A stretch of 64,000 nt of DNA from Streptomyces sp. F001 (GCF_004187715.1 NZ_QZWF01000001.1:1302001-1366000), one strand, 5' to 3'; positions 34,313 to 43,609 are shown, counted from the first letter of the stretch. Numbers and translations are program-made. The notes: generated by a model from the sequence alone, not told the origin.

Positions 34313-35137
34313 ATGCCCGCTCCCCGCACCGTTCTGCTCACCGGCGCCGCCGGCGGCCTCGGCACCCTGATGCGGGACCTGCTCCCCGACCACGGTTACG
34401 CACTGCGCCTGCTCGACCTGCGCCCCGTCGAGGGCGCACCGGACGCCATCACCGCCGACCTCGCCGACAGGCCGGCCCTGAGCGAGGCCATACGAGGCGT
34501 CGACGCGATCATCCACCTCGCGGGCATCTCCCTGGAAGCCCCCTTCGAGAAGATCCTCAAGGCGAACATCGAGGGCACCTACAACCTGTACGAGGCCGCC
34601 CGCGAGGAGGGCATCCGGCGCATCGTCTTCGCCTCCTCCAACCACGCGGTGGGCTACACCCCCCGCCCCCAGGGCGACACACCTCTTGATTCAAGCGCGC
34701 TCATCCCGGTCGACACCCCGCGCCGCCCGGACACCTTCTACGGCCTGTCCAAGTCCTTCGGTGAGGATCTTGCGCAGTTCTACTGGGACAAGCACGGCAT
34801 GGAGACCGTCTCCGTGCGCATCGGCTCCTGCTTCCCGGAGCCGACCAGCGTGCGCATGCTGTCGGTCTGGATGAGCCCCGCCGACGGCGCCCGTCTCTTC
34901 CACGCGGCCCTGACCGCCGAGAACGTCGGCCACACCGTCGTCTACGGCTCCTCCGCCAACACCCGCCTGTGGTGGGACCTGTCCACCGCGCGGGCGCTCG
35001 GCTACGCACCGCAGGACGACTCCGAGCCGTACGCCGAGAAGCTCATCGCCGAACAGGGTGAGCTCGACCCGGACAACCCGGCCCACGCCTGCCTGGGCGG
35101 CCACTTCGTGAACGACCCGCCGATCTGGCCGTACTGA
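34313..35137 (+). CDS. udh: Uronate dehydrogenase
   Basis: 274 residues from ATG 34313, with AAGGAG eight bases upstream. It is an extended short-chain dehydrogenase. The NAD site is VLLTGAAGGLGTLMRDLL, Asp in RLLDLRPV accepts the ribose, and the catalytic pair is Tyr and Lys in TFYGLSKSFGE after SSNHAVG. The length and HLAGISLEAPFEKILKANI match bacterial uronate dehydrogenase, which oxidises galacturonate or glucuronate to aldarolactones. Divergence from kdgD supports this. A longer in-frame start at 34226 would run over the operator and is unlikely. Confidence 0.93.
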   Translation: MPAPRTVLLTGAAGGLGTLMRDLLPDHGYALRLLDLRPVEGAPDAITADLADRPALSEAIRGVDAIIHLAGISLEAPFEKILKANIEGTYNLYEAAREEGIRRIVFASSNHAVGYTPRPQGDTPLDSSALIPVDTPRRPDTFYGLSKSFGEDLAQFYWDKHGMETVSVRIGSCFPEPTSVRMLSVWMSPADGARLFHAALTAENVGHTVVYGSSANTRLWWDLSTARALGYAPQDDSEPYAEKLIAEQGELDPDNPAHACLGGHFVNDPPIWPY

Positions 35138-35430
35138 TCTCCCCGTACTGATCTCCTACTGACCTCCTACTGACCGAAAGCCGACGACGGGCGGGCACCG
35201 AACGGGCCCGCCCGCAGTCATGTTCGGGCGTACACCCCGCCCGATCTCACACCCCGCCCCGCAACGTCGCAGGTCCGAGGCGGGCACACACCGCGTCGAA
35301 CGGGCACACACGGGCAGCATCGGGCCCGCATCAGACCTGGTCAGTGCCGCACACCCGCTGTAGAACTTCACCCAAGGGCCGCACCGGGCCCGAACGGGCA
35401 GCACAGCACCACTGAAGGCAGGTGTCGGCC
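35138..35430. other. Intergenic region with short repeats and a terminator
   Basis: The 293 bases between udh and the DeoR gene begin with four near-copies of TACTGAYCTCC (from 35133), which include the udh stop codon. A 9-bp hairpin at 35188-35214 follows. CGGGCACACAC then occurs twice, at 35281 and 35301, 20 bases apart. No gene is seen. Confidence 0.6.
35188..35214 (+). terminator. udh terminator
   Basis: CGGGCGGGC and GCCCGCCCG form a 9-bp stem with a 9-base loop, about 50 bases after the udh stop. Confidence 0.65.
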
Positions 35431-36201
35431 ATGAGCACGAGTTCGGCGGAGGAACGCCAGCGGGAGATCGTGCGGGTCGCGCGCGCCGCAGGGTCGGTCG
35501 ACGTCACCGCGCTCGCCGGCCTGCTGGGCGTGGCCAAGGAGACCGTACGGCGAGATCTGCGTGCTCTGGAGGACCACGGTCTGGTCCGCCGTACACACGG
35601 CGGCGCCTACCCCGTGGAGAGCGCCGGCTTCGAGACGACCCTCGCCTTCCGCGCCACCAGTCACGTCCCCGAGAAGCGCCGGATCGCGGCCGCCGCGGCC
35701 GAGCTGCTCGGGGACGCCGAGACGGTCTTCGTCGACGAGGGCTTCACCCCGCAGCTCATCGCCGAGGCACTCCCCAGGGACCGGCCGCTGACCGTGGTCA
35801 CCGCGTCCCTGCCGGTCGCGGGCGCGCTCGCCGAGACGGAGGGCTTCTCGGTGCTGCTGCTCGGCGGCCGGGTCCGCTCCGGCACGCTGGCCACCGTCGA
35901 CCACTGGACGACGAAGATGCTCGCCGGCTTCGTCGTCGACCTCGCCTACATCGGCGCCAACGGCATCTCCCGGGAGCACGGCCTGACCACTCCCGACCCC
36001 GCGGTCAGCGAGGTCAAGGCGCAGGCGGTGCGGGCCGCGCGGCGCACGGTCTTCGCGGGCGTGCACACCAAGTTCGGGGCGGTCAGCTTCTGCCGGTTCG
36101 CGGAGGTCGGCGCGCTGGAGGCGATCGTCACGAGCACGCTGCTGCCGACGGCCGAAGCGCACCGCTACTCACTGCTCGGACCCCAGGTCATCCGCGTCTG
36201 A
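35431..36201 (+). CDS. DeoR-family transcriptional regulator
   Basis: 256 residues from ATG 35431; an in-frame GTG at 35422 is too close to its only AAGG. The N-terminal helix-turn-helix is RQREIVRVARAAGSVDVTALAGLLGVAKETVRRDLRALE. The DeoR C-terminal sugar-phosphate sensor is FVDEGFTPQLIAEALPRDRPLTVVTASLPVAGAL, then GAVSFCRFAEV. The gene lies ahead of a polyol-type transport operon and is probably its repressor. The effector would be a phosphorylated sugar or polyol. Confidence 0.93.
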   Translation: MSTSSAEERQREIVRVARAAGSVDVTALAGLLGVAKETVRRDLRALEDHGLVRRTHGGAYPVESAGFETTLAFRATSHVPEKRRIAAAAAELLGDAETVFVDEGFTPQLIAEALPRDRPLTVVTASLPVAGALAETEGFSVLLLGGRVRSGTLATVDHWTTKMLAGFVVDLAYIGANGISREHGLTTPDPAVSEVKAQAVRAARRTVFAGVHTKFGAVSFCRFAEVGALEAIVTSTLLPTAEAHRYSLLGPQVIRV

Positions 36202-36222
36202 AAACCCGACTCATCCCCCTGT

Positions 36223-36250
36223 AGGGCACCTTCACGCCCGACAGTGCCCT
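36223..36250. promoter_or_regulatory. Inverted repeat upstream of the polyol transporter
   Basis: AGGGCAC (36223-36229) and GTGCCCT (36244-36250) flank 14 bases, 30 bases before the binding-protein start. It could be a DeoR operator or a weak terminator for deoR. Confidence 0.45.
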
Positions 36251-36279
36251 TTATCTCCCCATATGTTCAGGAGCGATCC

Positions 36280-37649
36280 ATGCGAACCCAGAGCCGACGG
36301 AGGCCGCGAGCCACGCTCGCCGCGGCCGCCGCAGGGACGCTGCTCGCCCGCTGCTCTCCGGCTGCTGGGTCGGGGCGGGCGGGGCAGGATCGGGCGGCAA
36401 CTCGATCAACGTCCTGATGGTCAACAACCCCCAGATGGTCGAGCTGCAGAAGCTCACCGCCGCCCACTTCACCAAGGACACCGGCATCAAGGTGAACTTC
36501 ACCGTGCTGCCGGAGAACGACGTCCGCGACAAGATCAGCCAGGACTTCGCCAACCAGGCCGGCCAGTACGACGTCGCCACCCTCTCCAACTACGAGATAC
36601 CGATCTACGCCCGCAACGGCTGGCTGCACGAGATGGACTCCTACGTCGCCGAGGATCCGGCGTACGACGAACAGGACGTCCTGAAGCCCATGCGCGAGTC
36701 CCTCACCGGCGACGACGGCAAGCTCTACGGCCAGCCCTTCTACGGCGAGTCGTCCTTCCTGATGTACCGCAAGGACGTGTTCGAGAAGGAGGGCCTGACG
36801 ATGCCCGCGCACCCCACCTGGACGCAGGTCGCCGACCTCGCCGCCCGGGTGGACGGCGCCGAGCCCGGCATGAAGGGCATCTGCCTGCGCGGACTGCCCG
36901 GCTGGGGCGAGGTCATGGCCCCCCTGACGACCGTCGTGAACACCTTCGGCGGCACCTGGTTCGACGAGAACTGGAAGGCCCGGCTCGACTCCCCCGAGTG
37001 GGAGAAGGCGACGAAGTTCTATGTCGATCTGGTCCGTGAGCACGGCGAGTCCGGCGCCGCCCAGTCCGGGTTCGCCGAGTGCCTCAACAACATGACCCAG
37101 GGCAAGGTCGCCATGTGGTACGACGCCACCTCCGCGGCCGGTTCCCTGGAGTCCGCCGACTCCCCGGTCAAGAGCAAGGTCGGCTACGCCCCCGCCCCCG
37201 TCGAGAAGACCGAGTCCTCCGGCTGGCTCTACACCTGGGCCTGGGGCATCCAGGACGCCTCCCGCAACGCCGACAAGGCGTGGCAGTTCGTGTCCTGGGC
37301 GTCCGGCAAGGAGTACGAGCAGCTGGTCGGCGACGAGATCGGCTGGTCGAACGTTCCCGCCGGCAAGCGCGCGTCGACGTACGACAACCCCGACTACCGC
37401 GCGGAGGCCGCCGCCTTCCAGGAGATGACGAAGGAGGCCATCGAGGGCGCCCGCCCGGGCGACCCCGGTGTGCAGCCGCGTCCCGCGCCCGGCATCCAGT
37501 TCGTCGGCATCCCCGAGTTCACCGACCTCGGCACCAAGGTCTCCCAGGAGATCAGCGCGGCCATCGCCGGACGCCAGTCCGTCGACGAGGCCCTGAAGAA
37601 GTCCCAGCAGCTCGCCGAGCGCATCTCCGAGGAGTACGAGGGACGATGA
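36280..37649 (+). CDS. Polyol ABC transporter substrate-binding protein, frameshifted in its signal peptide
   Basis: The start ATG at 36280 gives a sensible lipoprotein signal (RRRPRATLAAAAAGTLLA). This frame is not the one that encodes the rest. The downstream frame starts with LLSGCWVG, with the lipobox cysteine at 36363-36365, and continues with INVLMVNNPQMVELQKLT to the end. One base is missing, or two are extra, between about 36346 and 36351. The mature part (about 420 residues) is a family 1 solute-binding protein of the sorbitol/mannitol (SmoE-like) type. Either it is a pseudogene or this is a sequencing error. If not read through, the protein would start at internal ATG 36417 and lack an export signal. 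Confidence 0.8.
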
Positions 37650-38587
37650 CCGCCACCACCACGGCCCCCGTGGCCGCCCCGTCCGTCCGCACCGACAACC
37701 GCGAGCCCTCGGCCCGGCTGCGCGCCTGGGCCACCCGGGCCCCCCTCCTCCCCGCCCTGATCTTCATGATCGTCGTGACCCAGCTGCCGTTCGTGGCCAC
37801 GCTGGTGATCTCCTTCTTCGACTGGAACTCCCTCTATCCCGACGCCCGCCACTTCACCGGCGTGGACAACTACCGCCAGGTGCTCACCGACACCGACCTG
37901 CGCAACTCGGTGTGGACGACGATCCTGCTGACGGTGACGGTGGTGCTGGTCAGCCTGGTCCTCGGCCTGGTCCTGGCCCTGCTGCTGGACCGCAGGTTCA
38001 AGGGCCGGGGCGTCGTCCGCACCCTGCTGATCGCGCCCTTCCTGGTCGTCCCCGTGGCGGCGGCGCTGCTCTGGAAGCACGTCCTCTACAACCCCGAGTA
38101 CGGCCTGCTGAACGGGTTGTTGCACTACGTCGGCGGCCCACAGCCCGACTGGATCTCGGGCACCCCGCTGCTCGCGGTCGAGGCCTCGCTGGTCTGGCAG
38201 TGGACCCCGTTCATGATGCTGATCATCCTGGCCGGCCTGCAGAGCCGCGACCCGCAGCAGATCGAGGCCGCGAAGGTCGACGGCGCGAGCGACTGGCAGA
38301 TCTTCCGCCACCTCACGCTCCCGCATCTGCGCCGCTACCTCGAGCTCGGCGCCCTGCTCGGCTCGATCTACATCGTCCAGAACTTCGACGCGGTCTTCAC
38401 GATCACATCCGGCGGCCTGGGCACCGCGAATCTCCCCTACACCGTCTACCAGAGCTTCTACCAGGCCCACGAGAACGGCCTCGCCTCGGCCGCGGGCGTC
38501 CTGGTCGTCATCGGCTCCATCATCATCGCGACCTTCGCGCTGCGCGTGGTGTCGTCCCTGTTCCGCGAGGAGGTGAACCGCGGATGA
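37646..38587 (+). CDS. Polyol ABC transporter permease (SmoF type)
   Basis: 313 residues, ATGA overlap with the binding protein gene. Six membrane helices; the EAA loop is IEAAKVDGASDWQIFRHLTLP. It pairs with the next permease. No ATPase gene is nearby. Confidence 0.94.
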   Translation: MTATTTAPVAAPSVRTDNREPSARLRAWATRAPLLPALIFMIVVTQLPFVATLVISFFDWNSLYPDARHFTGVDNYRQVLTDTDLRNSVWTTILLTVTVVLVSLVLGLVLALLLDRRFKGRGVVRTLLIAPFLVVPVAAALLWKHVLYNPEYGLLNGLLHYVGGPQPDWISGTPLLAVEASLVWQWTPFMMLIILAGLQSRDPQQIEAAKVDGASDWQIFRHLTLPHLRRYLELGALLGSIYIVQNFDAVFTITSGGLGTANLPYTVYQSFYQAHENGLASAAGVLVVIGSIIIATFALRVVSSLFREEVNRG

Positions 38588-39435
38588 GCGGCATCGCCGT
38601 ACGAGTCCGTCGTATCCGCCGTAAGGGCGTCGGCCTGGGCCTGGTGGCCTGGCTGGCCGGCATCGTCTTCTTCCTGCCCATCGCGTGGATGGCCCTGACG
38701 TCCTTCCACTCCGAGGAGGACGCGGCGACCAACCCGCCGTCCTTCGGGGCCGCCCTCACCCTGGACGGCTACCGCGAGTTCTTCGGCACGGGTGGCGGGG
38801 CGAGCCCATGGCCGTCCCTGATCAACTCGACGGTGGCATCGGTGAGTTCGACCCTCCTGGTCCTGCTCCTGGCGCTCCCGGCGGCCTACGCCCTGTCGAT
38901 CCGGCGGGTGCGCAAATGGACCGACGTCCTGTTCTTCTTCCTGTCGACGAAGATGCTGCCGGTGGTGGCGGGCCTGCTGCCGATCTACCTCTTCGCCAAG
39001 AACGCGGGGATGCTGGACAACATCTGGCTCCTGGTCATCCTCTACACCTCCATGAACCTGCCGATCGCGGTGTGGATGATGCAGTCGTTCCTGGCCGAGG
39101 TCCCGGTGGCGGTGATCGAGGCGGCACGGGTGGACGGCGCCCGCCTCCCCACGGTCCTGACCCGCGTGATCGCTCCCATGGCCCTCCCTGGCATCGCCGC
39201 CACCGCCCTGATCTGCTTCATCTTCAGCTGGAACGAGCTGCTGTTCGCGAGGGTGCTGACGGGCGTCGTAGCCGAAACAGCCCCCGTCTTCCTGACCGGC
39301 TTCATCACCAGCCAGGGCCTGTTCCTGGCGAAGGTGTGCGCCGCGTCGCTCGTCATCTCCCTGCCGGTGCTCGCCGCGGGGTTCGCCGCCCAGGACAAGC
39401 TGGTCCAGGGCCTGTCGTTGGGAGCCGTGAAATGA
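38584..39435 (+). CDS. Polyol ABC transporter permease (SmoG type)
   Basis: 283 residues, again with an ATGA overlap. Six membrane helices; the EAA loop is IEAARVDGARLPTVLTRVIAP. The C-terminus (GFAAQDKLVQGLSLGAVK) is typical of MalG-like partners. Confidence 0.94.
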   Translation: MSGIAVRVRRIRRKGVGLGLVAWLAGIVFFLPIAWMALTSFHSEEDAATNPPSFGAALTLDGYREFFGTGGGASPWPSLINSTVASVSSTLLVLLLALPAAYALSIRRVRKWTDVLFFFLSTKMLPVVAGLLPIYLFAKNAGMLDNIWLLVILYTSMNLPIAVWMMQSFLAEVPVAVIEAARVDGARLPTVLTRVIAPMALPGIAATALICFIFSWNELLFARVLTGVVAETAPVFLTGFITSQGLFLAKVCAASLVISLPVLAAGFAAQDKLVQGLSLGAVK

Positions 39436-40421
39436 AGGCCGCCGTCATCGAGTCCGTGGGCAAGGCCGTCGTCGCCGAGGTCCCGGACCCGACGCCGGGC
39501 CCGCGCGAGGTCGTCGTCGAGGTCGCCGCGTGCGGCCTGTGCGGCACGGACCTGCACATCCTCCAGGGGGAGTTCGCACCCGAGCTCCCCATCGTGCCGG
39601 GGCACGAGTTCGCAGGCGAGGTGGTCGGGGTCGGCACCCAGGTCACGGAACTGTCGGTGGGCGACCAGGTGGCGGTGGACCCGTCCCTGTACTGCTACGA
39701 GTGCCGCTACTGCCGCACCGGTCACAACAACCTGTGCGAGCGCTGGGCAGCGATCGGCGTGACGACGGCGGGAGGCGCGGCGCAGTACGCGGTGGCGCCG
39801 GTGGCGAACTGCGTGAAGCTCCCCGAGCACATCCGCACGCAGGACGCGGCACTGGTGGAGCCGCTGTCGTGCGCGGTACGTGGCTATGACGTGCTCCAGT
39901 CCCGCCTGGGCGCCCACGTCCTGATCTACGGCTCCGGAACGATGGGCCTGATGATGCTGGAACTGGCGAAACGGACGGGCGCCGCGAGCGTCGACGTGGT
40001 CGACGTCAACCCGACCCGCCTGGAGACGGCCCGCCGCCTCGGCGTCTCGGCGTCCGCCGCGAACGCCGACGAACTGGACCGCCCGCAGGGCTGGGACGTC
40101 GTGGTCGACGCGACGGGGAACGCGGCGGCGATCCAGGACGGGCTGGACCGGGTGGCGAAGGCGGGGACGTTCCTGCAGTTCGGCGTCGCGGACTACGCGA
40201 CCCGGGTGACGATCGATCCGTACCGCATTTACAACCAGGAGATCACGATCACCGGCTCGATGGCCGTCCTGCACAGCTTCGAACGAGCGGCGGAGCTCTT
40301 CGCGACGGGCGTCCTCGACCCCGAGGTCTTCATCAGCGACCGCCTGCCGCTGAACAGCTATCCCCAGGCCCTTGAGCAGTTCGCGTCGGGCGTCGGCAGG
40401 AAGATCGTGGTTGTGCCGTAG
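39432..40421 (+). CDS. Zinc-dependent polyol/alcohol dehydrogenase (MDR family)
   Basis: 329 residues, start overlapping the permease stop. The catalytic zinc site is CGLCGTDLHI with GHEFAGEVVG. The structural zinc site is CYECRYCRTGHNNLCE. The NAD Rossmann segment is VLIYGSGTMGLMMLELAKR. The fold is that of sorbitol, ribitol and L-threonine-like dehydrogenases. With a polyol importer upstream it probably oxidises the imported polyol to a ketose. The exact substrate is unknown. Confidence 0.92.
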   Translation: MKAAVIESVGKAVVAEVPDPTPGPREVVVEVAACGLCGTDLHILQGEFAPELPIVPGHEFAGEVVGVGTQVTELSVGDQVAVDPSLYCYECRYCRTGHNNLCERWAAIGVTTAGGAAQYAVAPVANCVKLPEHIRTQDAALVEPLSCAVRGYDVLQSRLGAHVLIYGSGTMGLMMLELAKRTGAASVDVVDVNPTRLETARRLGVSASAANADELDRPQGWDVVVDATGNAAAIQDGLDRVAKAGTFLQFGVADYATRVTIDPYRIYNQEITITGSMAVLHSFERAAELFATGVLDPEVFISDRLPLNSYPQALEQFASGVGRKIVVVP

Positions 40422-40463
40422 GGCTTTTCTCGCCCCCGCCGCCCCTGCCCGTCCCGTCCTCCA

Positions 40464-40475
40464 GGGGGGGGGGGG
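40464..40475. repeat. Poly-G tract of 12 bases
   Basis: An uninterrupted run of 12 guanines in the gap after the dehydrogenase. It could vary in length, or be a sequencing artefact. Confidence 0.7.
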
Positions 40476-40521
40476 CGAAAACCGCTGGGCCCGTCACCGC
40501 CCACCCCCCTACGATCCGGAC

Positions 40522-40746
40522 ATGCCACGCCCCCATGGATTCCGCTACGACACCCACGCCGACGGCACCGTCACCATCACCCACCACAACCGCCCCGCCA
40601 CCACCCTCCACGGCCCCCGCGCGCAACAGTTCCTCGCCGAGACAGCCTCCGCCCCGGACCCCCAGCTGGTCATGGCCCGCTGGACCGGCAACTACAAACG
40701 CGGCAACGAACGCACCGCCCGCAACCACCCCCGCAACCGCCGGTGA
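40522..40746 (+). CDS. Small conserved hypothetical protein
   Basis: 74 residues from ATG 40522. The sequence (PRPHGFRYDTHADGTVTITHH; MARWTGNYKRGNERTARNHPRN) belongs to a small basic protein common in Streptomyces. It has no signal or membrane segment. Function unknown. A 100-base gap containing a poly-G run precedes it. Confidence 0.75.
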   Translation: MPRPHGFRYDTHADGTVTITHHNRPATTLHGPRAQQFLAETASAPDPQLVMARWTGNYKRGNERTARNHPRNRR

Positions 40747-40801
40747 CCCGATCGGCCGCCCGGTAAGGGAACGGTAAAGCGGCGTCGATCGTTCACCCGG
40801 C

Positions 40802-42025
40802 ATGACAGCTATGACCCCCGGCTCGAACATCCCTCTCCCCACCGCCCACGTGACGGTGGACGTCGCCGCCCCGGTGCGGCTCGACGTATCGGGCCTGCTG
40901 CTCACCGCCGACGGCAAGGTGCGCTCCGACGACGACTTCATCTTCTACAACCAGCCGGCCGGCCCGGGCGTGACGTACCGCTCGGGCGGCGGCACGGCCC
41001 CCGACGCGATCACTGTCGACACCGCCGCAGTCCCCCCGGGCATCGAGAAGATCGTCGTCACGGCGAGCCCGGACGCCGCGGGCCAGACCTTCCAGGGGAT
41101 CGAGCCCACGGCCACGATCCGCAACGCGGACGACAACAGCGTCCTGGCCACCTTCACGCCCCCGCAGCTCGGCGCCGAGACGGCCCTGGTGGTCGTGGAG
41201 ATCTATCTGCGCAACGGCGCCTGGAAGGCCCGCGCGGTCGGCCAGGGCTACGCCAACGGCCTGGCCGGCATCGCCACCGACTTCGGCGTCACCGTGGAGG
41301 AACCGGCCCCGGCCCCCGTCGCCCCGCCCCAGCCGGTCACCCCGCCGCCCGCCACGATGCAGCCCCCGGTGACCCCGCCGGCCCCGCCCATGGCCACTCC
41401 CCCGGCCCCGGCAGCGCCCCCCGCTCCGGCCGCCCCGCCCGGCGCCGGGAAGATCAACCTCGACAAGGGCCGGGTCAGCCTCCAGAAGAACCAGACCGTC
41501 TCCCTGGTCAAGGGCGGCCGCCCGCTGCTCTCCCAGGTCAAGATGGGCCTCGGCTGGGAGCCCGCCTACCGCGGCAAGGACATCGACCTGGACGCCTCGG
41601 TCATCGCGTACGGCCCGCAGCGCAACCACATCGACAGCTGCTACTTCGGCAAGCTCCAGATCGTGGGCGGCGCGATCCGCCACTCCGGCGACAACCTCAC
41701 CGGCGAGGGCGGCGGCGACGACGAGGTGATCACCGTCGACCTCGGCCGCCTCCCGCAGGAGGTCACCGGCCTGGTCTTCACCGTGAACTCCTTCTCCGGC
41801 CAGAAGTTCACCGAGGTCGCCAAGGCCTACTGCCGCCTCATGGACGCCGCCACCGGCGAGGAACTCGTCCGCTTCGACCTCACCAACGCCGAGCCCCAGA
41901 CCGGCGTCCTCATGGCGAAGCTCATCCGCCAGTACTCCGGCGAGTGGGACATGACGGCCATGGGCGACTTCGTCAAGGCCCGCACGGTCCGCAACATGGT
42001 CAAGCCCGCCGCCCAGGCGCTGTAG
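40802..42025 (+). CDS. Two-domain TerD-family protein
   Basis: 407 residues. Two TerD (calcium-binding stress) domains are present, residues about 1-165 (LDVSGLLLTADGKVRSDDDFIFYNQP) and about 217-407 (IDLDASVIAYG...; FTVNSFSGQKFTEVAKAYCRL). They are joined by a Pro/Ala-rich linker of about 50 residues (AP-rich, around residues 168-215). TerD proteins occur in tellurium and stress resistance clusters. Here no other ter gene is near. No strong ribosome site; a start at 40811 is possible. Confidence 0.88.
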   Translation: MTAMTPGSNIPLPTAHVTVDVAAPVRLDVSGLLLTADGKVRSDDDFIFYNQPAGPGVTYRSGGGTAPDAITVDTAAVPPGIEKIVVTASPDAAGQTFQGIEPTATIRNADDNSVLATFTPPQLGAETALVVVEIYLRNGAWKARAVGQGYANGLAGIATDFGVTVEEPAPAPVAPPQPVTPPPATMQPPVTPPAPPMATPPAPAAPPAPAAPPGAGKINLDKGRVSLQKNQTVSLVKGGRPLLSQVKMGLGWEPAYRGKDIDLDASVIAYGPQRNHIDSCYFGKLQIVGGAIRHSGDNLTGEGGGDDEVITVDLGRLPQEVTGLVFTVNSFSGQKFTEVAKAYCRLMDAATGEELVRFDLTNAEPQTGVLMAKLIRQYSGEWDMTAMGDFVKARTVRNMVKPAAQAL

Positions 42026-42058
42026 AGAATGCGTAGTTGAGAGCCGTCGAGCGGTCGT

Positions 42059-42096
42059 TGCGTCGCCCCAAGGGGCCCGATTCTTGGGGCGACGCA
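42059..42096. terminator. Bidirectional terminator
   Basis: TGCGTCGCCCCAA and TTGGGGCGACGCA form a perfect 13-bp stem with a 12-base loop, between the converging TerD and VOC genes. Confidence 0.85.
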
Positions 42097-42109
42097 GCCG
42101 CGACGAGGT

Positions 42110-42493
42110 TCAGGATTTCATCGCGGCTCGGTCGGACTCGCTGCGAAGAACGCAGAACTCGTTGCCCTCGGGGTCGGCGAGGACCGCCCAGCCGGAGCCA
42201 TCGGGATTCCGGTGATCGCTGACAAAGGTGGCACCGATCCCCAGCAGCCGATCCACTTCCTGGTCACGCGAGGTCTCAGGGCGCAAACACAGATGGATCC
42301 GGTTCTTGATCTTCTTGGACTCCGGCACCTGGTTGAAGTACAGCACCGGGCCCTCCGCCAGCAGCACCTGAGTCTCCCGATCACCCGGTTCGTCCTCCGG
42401 ATGCAGAGGACGGCCAGTCACCCTGCTCCAGAACCGGGCCAGCTCATAGGCGTCCGCACAGTCAATCGCCACGTTCTGCAGTACCGAAACCAT
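42110..42493 (-). CDS. VOC-family (glyoxalase-like) protein
   Basis: 127 residues. The vicinal oxygen chelate fold is seen in NVAIDCADAYELARFWSRVTG near the N-terminus and WAVLADPEGNEFCVLRS near the end. The metal ligands are not all clear (His in NRIHLCLRP; Glu in GNEFCV). It is a glyoxalase/bleomycin-resistance/dioxygenase-type single domain. Function unknown. Confidence 0.85.
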   Translation of the reverse strand: MVSVLQNVAIDCADAYELARFWSRVTGRPLHPEDEPGDRETQVLLAEGPVLYFNQVPESKKIKNRIHLCLRPETSRDQEVDRLLGIGATFVSDHRNPDGSGWAVLADPEGNEFCVLRSESDRAAMKS

Positions 42494-42552
42494 GCGCGCC
42501 AGCCTTCCTGACTCCCGCTCCGGACGCCACCGAGTTGCTGAGCGAGCGGGAG

Positions 42553-43569
42553 TCAGAACAACGCGCTGTACGCGTTCAGTGCCGGCTGACCGCCCAAGTG
42601 CGCGTACAGCACCGTCGACTCCCGCCCGATCTCCCCCCGCGTCACCATGTCGATCAACCCGGCCATCGACTTCCCCTCGTACACCGGATCCGTGACCATC
42701 CCCTCGGTCCGCGCCGCGAGCCGCATCGCCGCCAGTGTCGTCTCGTCGGGGATGCCATACGTCCCCGCGTGGTACCGATCGTCCAGTTCGACGTCCGCCT
42801 CGGTCAGCTCCTGACGTACACCGATCAGTTGCCCGGTGCCCCGCGCGATCCGCGCGATCTGCTCCCGGGTCCGGGCGGGCGCCGCCGACGCGTCCACCCC
42901 AATGACGCGCCGCGTCCGCCCACCGGCCTCCTCCAGCGCCCGGAACCCGGCAATCATGCCCGCCTGCGTCGATCCGGTCACCGAGCAGACGACCACGGTA
43001 TCGAAGAAGACCCCCAACTCGCGCTCTTGTTCGGCCACTTCATACGCCCAGCCCGCGAAGCCCAACCCACCCAGCGGGTGGTCGGAAGCCCCGGCGGGAA
43101 TCGCGTACGGCTTGCCGCCCGCCTCCTCCACCTCCCTGAGCGCCTGCTCCCAGCTCTCCTTGAAGCCGATCCCGAACCCGGCCCGCACCAACCGCACATC
43201 CGCTCCGGCCAGCCGGCTGACCAGGATGTTGCCGACCTTGTCGTAGACCGAGTCCGGCCAGTCCACCCAACTCTCCTGCACCAGCACACACTTGAGCCCG
43301 GCGCGGGCCGCCACCGCGGCGACCTGGCGGGTGTGGTTGGACTGCACCCCGCCGATCGAGACCAGCGTGTCGCAGCCCTTCGCGAGCGCGTCGGCGACCA
43401 GGTACTCCAGCTTGCGGGTCTTGTTCCCGCCGTACGCGATCCCGGAGTTGCAGTCCTCGCGCTTGGCCCAGAAGGCGGCGCCGCCGAGTTGCTCGGTGAG
43501 GCGCTCCAAGGGGTGCACGGGTGACGGGCCGAAGAGGAGGGGGTAACGCTCGTAGGAGGAAAGGGACAT
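42553..43569 (-). CDS. acdS: 1-aminocyclopropane-1-carboxylate deaminase
   Basis: 338 residues from ATG 43569, the length of Pseudomonas AcdS. The PLP lysine is Lys50 in [13 protein letters not shown]. Glu298 (in YEGKSM) and Leu325 (in YAHLGG) correspond to Glu295 and Leu322, which separate true ACC deaminases from D-cysteine desulfhydrases. The enzyme splits ACC, the plant ethylene precursor, to 2-oxobutyrate and ammonia, a trait of plant-associated bacteria. A truncated GntR regulator lies directly upstream. Confidence 0.93.
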   Translation of the reverse strand: MSLSSYERYPLLFGPSPVHPLERLTEQLGGAAFWAKREDCNSGIAYGGNKTRKLEYLVADALAKGCDTLVSIGGVQSNHTRQVAAVAARAGLKCVLVQESWVDWPDSVYDKVGNILVSRLAGADVRLVRAGFGIGFKESWEQALREVEEAGGKPYAIPAGASDHPLGGLGFAGWAYEVAEQERELGVFFDTVVVCSVTGSTQAGMIAGFRALEEAGGRTRRVIGVDASAAPARTREQIARIARGTGQLIGVRQELTEADVELDDRYHAGTYGIPDETTLAAMRLAARTEGMVTDPVYEGKSMAGLIDMVTRGEIGRESTVLYAHLGGQPALNAYSALF

Positions 43570-43609
43570 GGGGCGCCTCCAAGGGCAACGGCGTCGGTGG
43601 GTGTCGGCG

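Noticed and set aside
42553..43569. D-cysteine desulfhydrase instead of ACC deaminase
   Set aside because: Glu298 and Leu325 are the ACC-deaminase residues at those two diagnostic positions.
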